DNA of 64,000 nucleotides from CAYMPH01 sp964529415 (lineage in GTDB: Bacteria; Spirochaetota; UBA4802; UBA5550), in assembly GCA_964529415.1 (NCBI GenBank), contig CAZGWD010000010.1, forward strand, positions 124,001-188,000. The letters are read 5' to 3'. A program made the position numbers and the translations under genes. The notes beneath the pieces are model-generated. The model worked only from the letters and a program-made list of their open reading frames with translations, searched no databases and was not told the DNA's origin. Within the stretch, counting starts at the first letter, position 1. Each line of letters begins with the position of its first letter. Below are positions 17,578 to 26,643 of this stretch, in pieces.

Positions 17578-19494
17578 TTAAACAGCTTTTTCAAAAACTG
17601 CAGGGAAATAAATTAAAAATTCTGTGCCTTCTCCCATAATTACTTTAACATCAATATATCCTCTATGTCTTTTTATTATCGCATAACTGATTGCAAGCCC
17701 CATGCCGCTCGACATATCCTTTGTTGTAAAATAAGGATCAAATATTTTATAGATATCTTCAGATTCAATACCGCAGCCGTTATCCTTCACTGTTACCATA
17801 ACGTATTTACCAGGCTGCAAGGATATTTCATGATGGGATTTTTCCTGATCAACTATAACATTTTCAATATTGAGAAAAACAGTCCCTCCATCAGGCATTG
17901 CTTCACGAGCATTTTTTATTATATGATCAAATACCTGTCCAATTTGTATTTCATCTCCATCCACATTCCATATGTCATCTGATTGTTTTAAATTATAATT
18001 CCCGGTGTATCCGTAAATAGCATTCTCAGCGCTTTCTTTTAAAATTGGACTTATAGAAATAATTTTTTTAATAGGCCTTCCACCCTTGGCGAATCCGCTT
18101 AGACGCTGTGTCAGGTCTTTTGCTTTTAAAGAAGCTGTTTCTGCATCATTTAATATTTCAATTAAATCCGGATTGTTTTCTCCAGCTTCCATTTTAGCAA
18201 GAGAAATATTACCAATAATTGCAGTAAGTGCATTATTGTAATCATGGGCAATTCCTCCAGCAAGAATACCGATAGCCTCAAGTTTTCTTGCTCTAAGCAG
18301 CTCCTGCTCATTTTTAGTTTTATTTGTAATATCTCTGAGTATTCCTCTTAATCCGATTAAACTTCCTGAATTATCTTTTATCTGAGAAATGGATCCCTCG
18401 AAATTTTTTATTCTTCCGGAGCTTGTTAATAGACTCCAAAGTTTATTTATATGGTTATTATCTATTTTTTCTATACCGTTTGTAATACATTCATATTCAT
18501 TTTCTGAACCGGCAGGGAAAAAACTAATAAAATTTTTACCGATAATTTCAGTAGAAGTATATCCAAGCATTTCAGCTAAAGCGTTATTCACAAACAGGAT
18601 AGTTCCGTCAATAGTAATTTCATAATACCCATCAAACAGTGTCTGAAGAACAGTTGAACATTTTTCCTCCAGCATTAATTTCGCATTTTCTACAGATTTT
18701 CTTTTGGAAATATCACGCGCGACTCCCTGTGTCCCTATATATTTTTTTCTTCCATCTTCATCAATATCATAAAGACCTTCTGCACTTATTTCAAAAGAAG
18801 GAATTGAAGTAAGTGCAGATTCTTTAAATTCAAATTTAATTTCATTTTGATTCTTTGTCAAAAGCCTGATTTCAAATTCTCTTGTTTTTCTGTCTCCGGA
18901 TCTTCTTTCATCAATTTTAAATTTTGCTTTTTCTCTATCATCGGGATGAATAATTTCTGTTATGGTTTTCCCGACAAGTTCCTCCGGGTCGTAACCGTAT
19001 TGCCTGATTGAATCGCTTATAAAAGTAACAAGCCCCTCGGAATCAATTCTGTAAACAATATCCTGGATTGTATCAATAATTGAACATAAATATTTTTCAG
19101 ACTGGCAGAGATTCATTTGAACATTTTTATAATCGGATATATCCCTGAAAATAACATGAATAGCAGTATCAGATTCCCCCCCATGCCCGCGGACACAGTC
19201 ATGAAGCAGCCATTTTTGCGTTCCATCATTAAAAATAAGCTGAAGTTCGTAATCCCTGATAATGCTATGATCTTTTAATAATTCAAAAAGAAATTTATAA
19301 TCAGCAATTAAATCAGTAATATTTTTTCCAATCATATCATCTATGCTTTTAAAAGATTTATCCAGATGCAGACATCTGAAAGCAGGTCCATTAATAGATA
19401 AAATTTCACCATTAACACTGAAATGACACATACCAATAGCCGAGAACTCTATCCAGTCATCAAGTACAAGATCTCTTACTGTTTTTTTTATCAT
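17578..19494 (-). CDS. Soluble PAS-type sensor histidine kinase
   Basis: The 638-residue protein has no membrane span. Three PAS domains are visible (about 10-130, 135-265 and 275-395), with typical D-I-T/S-x-K/R-K closing segments. The HisKA motif GGIAHDYNNALTAIIGNIS carries His417, and the ATPase domain has N-box KNAREAMPDGG, DNGCGIE and GMGLAISYAI. It is thus a complete cytoplasmic kinase of the HDxNN class, which often feed hybrid or stand-alone receivers, but no receiver gene is nearby. It lies 18 bases after the SpoIIE-phosphatase gene and 18 bases before glycogen phosphorylase. Signal and partner are unknown. Confidence 0.9.
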   Translation of the reverse strand: MIKKTVRDLVLDDWIEFSAIGMCHFSVNGEILSINGPAFRCLHLDKSFKSIDDMIGKNITDLIADYKFLFELLKDHSIIRDYELQLIFNDGTQKWLLHDCVRGHGGESDTAIHVIFRDISDYKNVQMNLCQSEKYLCSIIDTIQDIVYRIDSEGLVTFISDSIRQYGYDPEELVGKTITEIIHPDDREKAKFKIDERRSGDRKTREFEIRLLTKNQNEIKFEFKESALTSIPSFEISAEGLYDIDEDGRKKYIGTQGVARDISKRKSVENAKLMLEEKCSTVLQTLFDGYYEITIDGTILFVNNALAEMLGYTSTEIIGKNFISFFPAGSENEYECITNGIEKIDNNHINKLWSLLTSSGRIKNFEGSISQIKDNSGSLIGLRGILRDITNKTKNEQELLRARKLEAIGILAGGIAHDYNNALTAIIGNISLAKMEAGENNPDLIEILNDAETASLKAKDLTQRLSGFAKGGRPIKKIISISPILKESAENAIYGYTGNYNLKQSDDIWNVDGDEIQIGQVFDHIIKNAREAMPDGGTVFLNIENVIVDQEKSHHEISLQPGKYVMVTVKDNGCGIESEDIYKIFDPYFTTKDMSSGMGLAISYAIIKRHRGYIDVKVIMGEGTEFLIYFPAVFEKAV

Positions 19495-19512
19495 ACTATC
19501 TGCTCTCCGGAC

Positions 19513-21405
19513 TTAAATTAATTCTATAGCAATTATTATTATATCATCTTGAGCTTTATTTTTTCCCATGAAATTTTGTACAGCAGATAAAATATATTCA
19601 AGCGATTTATTTAAATCAGGATAATAATTTGACATGATTATTTTCTCCAGACCTTCCTGATCAAGCATTTCCATAGATTTATTATTAACTTCTACCAGAC
19701 CGTCAGTATAAAGAAAAACTCTATCACCTTTATATAAATCTACAGATATCTCATCAAAAAAATCATTCTCAAATAAAGCAATCGGTTTTCCTTTCGAAGG
19801 TATACTAAAAACTTTTTTTTCTTTTTCCCTGTAAATAATAGGTGGCTGATGCCCTCCCTTGCTGAAAGAAAATTTCACATTATCCGTACTGAAATCAAAT
19901 ACTCCGTAAAGAGCAGTAAGAAAATAAGAAAACATATTATTATATAAATGCCGGTTAAGTGCATGAATGTATTTTCCAGGATTGTATCCATATTTCGGTA
20001 AAAGGCTGTCAGATACAGCTTTCACCATAGATAAAAAAAGAGCTGCGGAAACTCCATGCCCTGACACATCTCCTAAATAAACAGCTGGTGTTCCATCAGC
20101 AAGATTATAAAACCAGAAGAAATCTCCGCCAATTGCATCAAGCGGAATATATCTGAATTCAACTTTTAATCTATCCCAATCCGGAGAACTGGAAGGTAGT
20201 ATATCTTTAATAATCATTTGAGCATAATTCAGATCCTGCTGCATTGATTGATTTTTTATTCTTAATTTCTCTTCACTTATTTTAAGATTTTCTTCAATAA
20301 TTTTTCTTTGAGTTATATCTTCTTTTACTGCAATAAAACTTGTTATTTCATTATTTTTATTTTTAATTGATGAGATAGATGCAAATTCCCAATACAATGA
20401 TCCATCTTTTCTTTTATTATGAAATTCTCCTCTCCATTCCTTTCCGGATAATATTGTTTCCCATAGTTCTTTATAAAATTCAACTCCCTGAGTTCCAGAT
20501 TTCAAAACAGATGGATTCTTCCCAACAGCCTCTTCAAAACTATAACCGGTTATTCTTGAGAATTTCGGATTTACATATTCAATATTTCCTGATGAATCCG
20601 TAATTACTACCGTAGCAGGGCTGTTCTCAATGGCGAGCAAGAGCTTGTTTATTTTCCCTTCATCTTTTTTCTTTTCAGTTACATCATTCAGCGAGCAGAC
20701 TATGCTCACAATATTTCCATCATTAATAAGTGGATTAAAATTCAATTCAACAATTGCCTTAACTCCATTTTTCTTCATCATCTCAGCCTCGCTGAATGAT
20801 GTGCTGGAAAAAACTTTTAATACATCCTCCGGACTTTTTCTAAATATATCTATTATATCACCGGATAAAATTTCACCTATACTTTTACCAATAACTTCAG
20901 ATGATGAATAATCTGAAGTTAATAAAAAACTTTTATTTATCAATAATATAAAACCCAATGGATCAATCACAATAATCGGATTCGCATTATCCATTACACT
21001 CTGTAAAAAATCATATGATCTTTCAAGAACCTTAATCAGATTATCATTTGTCAATATTTCATCTTTATTTCCGGACTGATTTACCAAAAAAATATTTAGT
21101 TCATCTGACTCGGAAATTACTGAAGTCATAGAAACTTTTAGCATTTCCCCATTTTTCTTCTTAATTATAAAATATTCAGAAGAATCGGCTTTATTTAATT
21201 TATATAAATCATCAGTTTCAAATAATTCTGAAATTTTTCTATTAACTATCTCTTTAGTTGAATAACCGGTTAGCAGTTCAGCGGGGGAATTCATAAAAAG
21301 CATAATATTTTTTTTATTAAATATAAAAACAGGATCTTTAATACTGCTAAAAAATTTTTTTAATTCTATTATATTAAAAGAAAATTGTTTTTTATTATTA
21401 TCCAT
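19513..21405 (-). CDS. PAS-containing SpoIIE/RsbU-type serine phosphatase
   Basis: The 630-residue protein has three PAS domains (about 12-120, 135-255 and 262-380), a short coiled coil, then a PP2C-type SpoIIE domain with GGDFFWFY, GDVSGHGVSAALF and FLYTDGLVEVNN, which keep the metal-binding aspartates. Family members dephosphorylate anti-anti-sigma proteins (STAS domain) in partner-switching circuits. No STAS or anti-sigma kinase gene occurs in this window. The ATG at 21405 is preferred over a TTG at 21414; neither has a clear ribosome site, so translation is probably coupled to the SUMF1 gene ending 26 bases upstream. Confidence 0.9.
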   Translation of the reverse strand: MDNNKKQFSFNIIELKKFFSSIKDPVFIFNKKNIMLFMNSPAELLTGYSTKEIVNRKISELFETDDLYKLNKADSSEYFIIKKKNGEMLKVSMTSVISESDELNIFLVNQSGNKDEILTNDNLIKVLERSYDFLQSVMDNANPIIVIDPLGFILLINKSFLLTSDYSSSEVIGKSIGEILSGDIIDIFRKSPEDVLKVFSSTSFSEAEMMKKNGVKAIVELNFNPLINDGNIVSIVCSLNDVTEKKKDEGKINKLLLAIENSPATVVITDSSGNIEYVNPKFSRITGYSFEEAVGKNPSVLKSGTQGVEFYKELWETILSGKEWRGEFHNKRKDGSLYWEFASISSIKNKNNEITSFIAVKEDITQRKIIEENLKISEEKLRIKNQSMQQDLNYAQMIIKDILPSSSPDWDRLKVEFRYIPLDAIGGDFFWFYNLADGTPAVYLGDVSGHGVSAALFLSMVKAVSDSLLPKYGYNPGKYIHALNRHLYNNMFSYFLTALYGVFDFSTDNVKFSFSKGGHQPPIIYREKEKKVFSIPSKGKPIALFENDFFDEISVDLYKGDRVFLYTDGLVEVNNKSMEMLDQEGLEKIIMSNYYPDLNKSLEYILSAVQNFMGKNKAQDDIIIIAIELI

Positions 21406-21431
21406 AACAAGCAATAATAATTTTATTTATA

Positions 21432-22223
21432 TTAAATATCAACAACAATTCTAAAGCCATAATATGGACTTCTTGCGGTAGGACATCTTCTGAATCTATA
21501 TTCAGCGCATTTTTGATAAGGTTCGCTCAGCAGAGAACCGCCTCGAAGGACTTTATAAATTTTACCAAAATCCTTATTTACAATCTCAGGACTGTAAGAA
21601 TCGAACCAATCGCTGGTCCATTCCCAGAGAATTCCTGCAGGACTAAATTCACTGACCGAAATTTTTGCCAGATAATTCATAAACTCAACAGAATCAGAAA
21701 AAATATTTTCATTTATTATATTTTTACCATCAATATTATTAAAAGAAAATGATTCAAACATACCTGATGCAGCCTCCCATTCTATCTCGGAAGGAAGCCT
21801 TGCTGATTTTGAAAATTTTTCTGAATGCCAAATGCAAAAAGCTGATGCATCATTCCAGCTGATCTGCAATACCGGAATTTCAGAAACAGATTTGTAAATT
21901 TCATCAGCTTTATCTGAAAATGGATTTTTAAAATTCACACCGGATTTCTTAACCCAGCCTTTATTCCACATCCAGCCCCATCCGTCTTTTTCAGCATCTG
22001 TAATATAATTTGTATCAATGATGAAATTATTGAATTCTTTATAAGAAATAAGTTTTTTAGAAATTGAAAAATTACTAATTTCGCAGGAATGCCTTGGCGA
22101 AGAATTTAATAAGAATTTTTTTTTGATATCAGAAAAAGACGCGTTAATTTGCGAAATATCGATACCAACCTCGACAGCAGATGATTGGATTGTGAAAAAT
22201 TTTTTATCAGTCAATTGTATCAA
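21432..22223 (-). CDS. SUMF1/formylglycine-generating-enzyme fold protein, probably not an active FGE
   Basis: The 263-residue protein shows the sulfatase-modifying-factor fold: SKKLISYKEFNNF, the DGWGWMWNKGWVKK region, PVLQISWNDASAFCIWHSEK, RLPSEIEWEAASG, GILWEWTSDWF and VLRGGSLLSEPYQKCAEYRFRR...GFRIV. The first of the two catalytic FGE cysteines (in GGSYMC of active enzymes) is serine here, so copper-dependent formylglycine formation is doubtful. The fold may serve as a ligand-binding or EgtB/PvdO-like module. It has no signal peptide. It overlaps the preceding signalling gene by 17 bases, so its role probably belongs to the signalling operon. Confidence 0.82.
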   Translation of the reverse strand: MIQLTDKKFFTIQSSAVEVGIDISQINASFSDIKKKFLLNSSPRHSCEISNFSISKKLISYKEFNNFIIDTNYITDAEKDGWGWMWNKGWVKKSGVNFKNPFSDKADEIYKSVSEIPVLQISWNDASAFCIWHSEKFSKSARLPSEIEWEAASGMFESFSFNNIDGKNIINENIFSDSVEFMNYLAKISVSEFSPAGILWEWTSDWFDSYSPEIVNKDFGKIYKVLRGGSLLSEPYQKCAEYRFRRCPTARSPYYGFRIVVDI

Positions 22224-24147
22224 TAAGGCTGTAAAGATTTGTTCCGTCTTCCGGATATTCTGCAGTTAGGTATGTCAGTAAAAGCTGTACTTCCTTCTGC
22301 TGATAAACTGATAATAATTCGTTCCTGATTGAATTTGCAAGTGGAACTGCAAATTTCTTATCCTTACCCGGCAGTATAATTAATATCTTATGCCTGTCAT
22401 ACCTAACAGAAAAATCCCCATCCGCCAGCCTGCTTTTAATTATTTTTTCAAATGATTCAAAAAGTTTTTTCACTTCCTCAAAACCATAAAGATTAAAATA
22501 TCTTTTATAATTTTTTATTGAAAACAATACAAGAGTCAGAGGTATTCCAAGGCTTCTTGCATTAATAATTTCATCATCTATTCTTTTATATAAAATTTCA
22601 ATATTATCAATATATTTATTCTCTTTAAAATTTATATCCCGGATACTATTAATATACGGAAAAATATATTTCGAAATCCTCGTCAATCTTGCATCTATCT
22701 GATCTAAATTTGCACTTTGTCTTATTCTGAAAAGAGCAATAAAACCCCATGATTTTTTCGCGATAGAAAACGGATAGATTCTGAGATGAGACATTTTATT
22801 GATCTGACTTTCCGAAAACACATCTCTTGCAATCTCTGCTTTTTTAAAATCATTGATATCAACAACCTGTCCGAAACCAAAAATATAACGGGAAAACTTA
22901 CTTGTAAGTTTTATATTAAAATCAAGTTCTTTCAATAATAAAAAGTCCTCATTCTCAACAATAACAGGTTTATAAGCTGATTCATTTTCAAACCTGTTGA
23001 ATATTCCATAACTGTCAATTCCGAGACTTAAAAAATATTTTTTAATTTCAGATTGTATTTCTTCAATATTTGCAAAAGATAAAATTTTTTCCTGAAGAAG
23101 TTCAGCTTCAAGAATAATTTCCGTATTCTGTTTTAAATCTTCAATCTGCTTTATATACTTTTCATTAATTGATAAATTTTGTAAAACTCTTGCAGATAGA
23201 TCAGCTATGGATTTTATAAAATCAAAATCTTCATCTTTGTAATCATCACCGGTTATTTTATTACCAAGAACAATTACGCCTAATGCATTATCATCTTTTA
23301 TCATGGGCATAAGGATTCTCGCATCAATAGAAATATATTTTAAATATTCATCCTTGAAGTCATCCTTATTAAAATCTTCTATATCAGTAATACGGTTGTT
23401 GAATATTATTTTTTTTAAAACGCTGTCAGCTGATGTAAACTCAATGCCTCTTCTATCAATTTCAACTCCTCTTGATTCAGCTATCATCCATTTATTTCCA
23501 ATCCCGGCTGGAAGCATTATTGAGGTGGATGAAACGCCGATTTGTCCCATAATTGAAAAAAGAATAACGTCAAAAAGATCTTCCCTTGTTTCTGCATTTA
23601 TTATATCCTTTTCAATTTCATAAAGGACAATAATATCGCTGAATCTTGAATTGCTTATAGATGATTCGTCTGATGCATTAACGTCAAAAGATGTATTGTC
23701 TGTTTTATCTTTTAAAGTTTTTCTTTGAAATCCGGATTCGACTGAATTATTTTTTGAAATTACCGGTTCATCAGCTTCACCAAAAAACTCTGTTTCACGG
23801 GAAATATTATCTTTTTTAATTTCCGGATCAGCAACCTGCGCTTGTGCTTCCCTTGTTATTTTCTGACTATTTAATTTTTCAGATGGCATCACATTATCCG
23901 CTTCAGGCAAATCAAAAAGATCATCATCTGAAGAAATATCCCTTTCAATATTACTGCCTGATGTCAAATTTATATCTCCGATTTTTACTTCGTCTTCTTT
24001 TCTAACTGAAACTTTAATTGTTTCATCATCCTCAATTTCATCAACTATCTCAGTGTCAGCCGGACCCTTTATTCTGTCAATAAGAGTATCCTCGCCCTTA
24101 TTATTGATATTTTGTTTATATTGCAGTGCTTTCTCTAAAAGTCCCAT
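22207..24147 (-). CDS. Two-GAF cytoplasmic protein with degenerate GGDEF-like C-terminus
   Basis: The 646-residue product begins with about 170 acidic, low-complexity residues, then a GAF domain (about 185-335, IDARILMPMIKDDNALGVIVLGNK), a coiled coil, a second GAF-like region (about 360-490) and a C-terminal domain of the GGDEF fold. That last domain reads VRYDRHKILIILPG, with DRHKI (584-588) where GGDEF should be, so it is catalytically dead. The frame is open from 24165, but family-like start MGLLEKAL at 24147 follows the upstream stop TGA by one base and is preferred. It is probably a small-molecule sensor or scaffold within the signalling operon. Its ligand is unknown. Confidence 0.8.
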   Translation of the reverse strand: MGLLEKALQYKQNINNKGEDTLIDRIKGPADTEIVDEIEDDETIKVSVRKEDEVKIGDINLTSGSNIERDISSDDDLFDLPEADNVMPSEKLNSQKITREAQAQVADPEIKKDNISRETEFFGEADEPVISKNNSVESGFQRKTLKDKTDNTSFDVNASDESSISNSRFSDIIVLYEIEKDIINAETREDLFDVILFSIMGQIGVSSTSIMLPAGIGNKWMIAESRGVEIDRRGIEFTSADSVLKKIIFNNRITDIEDFNKDDFKDEYLKYISIDARILMPMIKDDNALGVIVLGNKITGDDYKDEDFDFIKSIADLSARVLQNLSINEKYIKQIEDLKQNTEIILEAELLQEKILSFANIEEIQSEIKKYFLSLGIDSYGIFNRFENESAYKPVIVENEDFLLLKELDFNIKLTSKFSRYIFGFGQVVDINDFKKAEIARDVFSESQINKMSHLRIYPFSIAKKSWGFIALFRIRQSANLDQIDARLTRISKYIFPYINSIRDINFKENKYIDNIEILYKRIDDEIINARSLGIPLTLVLFSIKNYKRYFNLYGFEEVKKLFESFEKIIKSRLADGDFSVRYDRHKILIILPGKDKKFAVPLANSIRNELLSVYQQKEVQLLLTYLTAEYPEDGTNLYSLIDTID

Positions 24148-24148
24148 A

Positions 24149-25867
24149 TCATATACCAAGATCATTTAATATTTTAACATAAAGATTAAAATATTCTGAA
24201 TCAGCAAAATTTTTAACTGCATTTTCAGGTAACTTTTCAAACATCCCATCAAGATATTTCATCAATCTTACCAGATCATCCCTCTTATGCTCTGGTATTT
24301 CTTTTACAAATCTTCTCATATCGCTTTCATCTTCAAGAATAACAATACGATCAGTTATATCATAGATTTCCTCAACGACCTTCACTGAATCAGGTTTTGT
24401 TTCAACAAATATTTTTTTCAGATGGCTCTTTAACTGCTCAACATCCTCTTCATAAATTAACGCGAATTCGGATGAGATATCTGCTTCTATAGATAATTTT
24501 TCCTCAGGTAATAGGCTTGAAACATCAGATAAAAGATAAGTACATGTTTTATTTCTTCCAGCATTTTTATAATTTAATGCGCTTTGATTTTTTATTATGC
24601 TGAAAATTTCTTCTAAATTAATTCCCTTATAATCATTAGCATAAAGTGAATCACTTATATCATCAAGTTCATCATTTGTAAGTCCAAGCAGCTCCACTGC
24701 TGCAGTTATTTTTGTTTCACCGGATGTTCCATGATATTCATCGATCAGCCTGAGATATTTACTGAAATCTTCTTCAATTATTGCACTATGAATAAAGTCA
24801 AGATCATCATCTCTATATTTCAGTTCATCATCTTCAAAATCTATCAGCAAATCATCAAATACCGGCGCAATGCTGCTCGATGTATATGCTATATTTTCTT
24901 TGTCATCTTCTATGTCTGCTTCAATTAAAATTTTAGGGGTTACATCAAAAGTTTCAATAATTCTGGAAGTTATTTTTTCAAGTTCTTTTTCTTCGAAATT
25001 CAAAACTACAGAACGTTTTTCATTATCAACTGTTTCATCATCAATAAAATATGTTTTATCCGCAGTTGATTCAAGTGCGTATACCCATTCAGGCAGTTTC
25101 TCTTTTTCAAGTGATGGTTTAATCTGCAGATAGGAATCTGCAGCACCTATATCTGTCAGAATATCATCTGATGATATTGATATTGATTTTTCCAGATCAA
25201 CATAATCTTTAGGTGTTTCAATGCTGCTTGTATTTTTTATTTCATATTCAATGGAACTTTTTTTATTAGCATCAATAACAAATAATTCCTGATTATCATT
25301 TAAAGTATCATCTTTAATTGACTTTTCAGGTTTATTTTTAATACTTTTTGAATCTTCATCTTTTTGTAAAATATTCTTACCATCAACAGATGAAACAATT
25401 TCCTTATTATTCGGAAGATCCTCTATATTATATTTTATATTTTCCTTTTTAGAATCTTTGTTTATTATTTCATCAGTAATTTTTACAGGCTTTTCTGAAA
25501 TTTCATTTTTAATTGAAACAGAAGGATTTATAGTTTCAGATGTCACTGCAGAATTTACTTTAATATTTCCAAGTTCAGTATCCTGAATTGGACGATGTTT
25601 TACATCGTCATTGAGAGGAATTAAATCAAAATCTTCTAATCCTTCTATAAGATCATTTTCAGTAAGGAATAGAATATCTTCGTTAGCAATTGCTTCCGCT
25701 TCTTTTAAATCAATGTTGCCGATTTCATGAATATTAAAATTTTCCGGCAATTTACTCCTCGCGCTTCGGGATATTTTAAGTTTTACCTCATAATCATAAC
25801 CCGTTGTACTTATAATAGGCTCTTCCGAATCAACAGTGGAGCCGGTGTCTTTAATATCCCCGGTCAT
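24149..25867 (-). CDS. Long acidic protein of unknown function
   Basis: The 572-residue product is rich in Asp, Glu, Ser and Lys. Roughly residues 1-290 look disordered, with many DDE/EDI runs, while about 300-572 are more regular and helical (AVELLGLTNDELDDISDSLY, YLLSDVSSLLPEEK). No signal peptide, membrane span or familiar motif is evident. The low-complexity acidic N-terminus resembles that of the next gene product, so the two may interact or share an ancestry in that part. It is the promoter-proximal gene of the 25.9-to-14.2 kb run. The function is unknown. Confidence 0.65.
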   Translation of the reverse strand: MTGDIKDTGSTVDSEEPIISTTGYDYEVKLKISRSARSKLPENFNIHEIGNIDLKEAEAIANEDILFLTENDLIEGLEDFDLIPLNDDVKHRPIQDTELGNIKVNSAVTSETINPSVSIKNEISEKPVKITDEIINKDSKKENIKYNIEDLPNNKEIVSSVDGKNILQKDEDSKSIKNKPEKSIKDDTLNDNQELFVIDANKKSSIEYEIKNTSSIETPKDYVDLEKSISISSDDILTDIGAADSYLQIKPSLEKEKLPEWVYALESTADKTYFIDDETVDNEKRSVVLNFEEKELEKITSRIIETFDVTPKILIEADIEDDKENIAYTSSSIAPVFDDLLIDFEDDELKYRDDDLDFIHSAIIEEDFSKYLRLIDEYHGTSGETKITAAVELLGLTNDELDDISDSLYANDYKGINLEEIFSIIKNQSALNYKNAGRNKTCTYLLSDVSSLLPEEKLSIEADISSEFALIYEEDVEQLKSHLKKIFVETKPDSVKVVEEIYDITDRIVILEDESDMRRFVKEIPEHKRDDLVRLMKYLDGMFEKLPENAVKNFADSEYFNLYVKILNDLGI

Positions 25868-26150
25868 GAAAATCTAACACCCTTATATACTTATTGATTT
25901 TTTCATCAAGAATAAAATTTTTCATTTAAACTTGTAATAAATAAAAAAACACCAGGCATAATAAAATCTTTTTCGCCTTATAATGATTTTCGGTATAAAT
26001 CTTGATTAAATATCACTATTTATTTATATTTTTTTTACAATAAAACGATTAAAGAATATAAAAATTCAATCCTGAAAATAATTATTTATTATAATTTAAT
26101 TTTTTGCCGGGAATGCTCATTGAAGTTAAAAACTTAATTTAATCTTTTTT

Positions 26151-26183
26151 TATATGTTTTATAACAAAGCTATAAAACATATA
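26151..26183. repeat. Perfect inverted repeat, 13-base arms
   Basis: TATATGTTTTATA (26151-26163) and TATAAAACATATA (26171-26183) are exact complements separated by a 7-base loop. It is AT-only, lies just beyond the atp terminator and about 280 bases before the next gene, and could be an operator or a secondary transcript end. Confidence 0.45.
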
Positions 26184-26204
26184 ATATTTTAATATCCTAA
26201 AACA

Positions 26205-26233
26205 AAAAGGGACGCCATAATAGCGTCCCTTTT
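26205..26233 (-). terminator. Intrinsic terminator of the atp operon
   Basis: An 11-base perfect stem AAAAGGGACGC / GCGTCCCTTTT with loop CATAATA lies 22 bases past the atpC stop. On the minus strand the stem runs into TTTTTGTTTT, a classic U-tract. Confidence 0.85.
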
Positions 26234-26254
26234 AAAATTATATCTATAAATTGT

Positions 26255-26641
26255 CTATTGCTTAAATGCAAGTTTTAATCGTGCTTTTAATTTTTTACCT
26301 TCAACATGTAAGCCAATTTTAGCACTTGAATCGCCATCAAGCAGTTCATCCATTTGTTTTTGAATAAGTTCTGCATTTAAATCTGATTTTTTAACAGCTG
26401 ATTCTGCAAGAATAATCATTTTATTATCTTTTACTTCGACTATTCCGCCTTCAATTACCATAAATTCAGCTGAATCGCCATTTATCAGTTTTACTTCACC
26501 AATGCCTAATTCTGAAAACATCGGACAGTGATTAGTTAAAAATCCTCTTGCTCCGTCATGAGCTTCAAGCACTGCTAAATCTATCTCACCTTCATAAAAC
26601 AATTTTTCAGGTGTTAAAATTGTGCATTTAATTTTTGACAT
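26255..26641 (-). CDS. atpC: ATP synthase F1 epsilon subunit
   Basis: The 128-residue subunit has the N-terminal beta-sandwich typical of epsilon (CTILTPEKLFYEGEIDLAVLEAHDGARGFLTNHCPMFSELGIGEV) and a shorter helical C-terminal part. It belongs to the central stalk, linking gamma to the c-ring and restraining ATP hydrolysis. It lies 2 bases after atpD and ends the operon just before a strong terminator. Length is within the family range. Confidence 0.93.
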   Translation of the reverse strand: MSKIKCTILTPEKLFYEGEIDLAVLEAHDGARGFLTNHCPMFSELGIGEVKLINGDSAEFMVIEGGIVEVKDNKMIILAESAVKKSDLNAELIQKQMDELLDGDSSAKIGLHVEGKKLKARLKLAFKQ

Positions 26642-26643
26642 GG

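Larger units (their letters stand above)
25868..26254. other. AT-rich intergenic region with two hairpins
   Basis: This stretch lies between the end of the atp operon and the start of the signalling operon, both on the minus strand. It contains the atp terminator (26205-26233) and a perfect 13-base AT-only palindrome arm pair (26151-26183). It should also hold the promoter of the acidic-protein gene, but I found no good -35/-10 pair. No gene is apparent. Confidence 0.5.

Noticed and set aside
21432..22223. Diversity-generating retroelement target (C-type-lectin/FGE fold)
   Set aside because: The fold is right, but no reverse transcriptase or template repeat lies nearby and the C-terminus is not followed by a variable-repeat copy.
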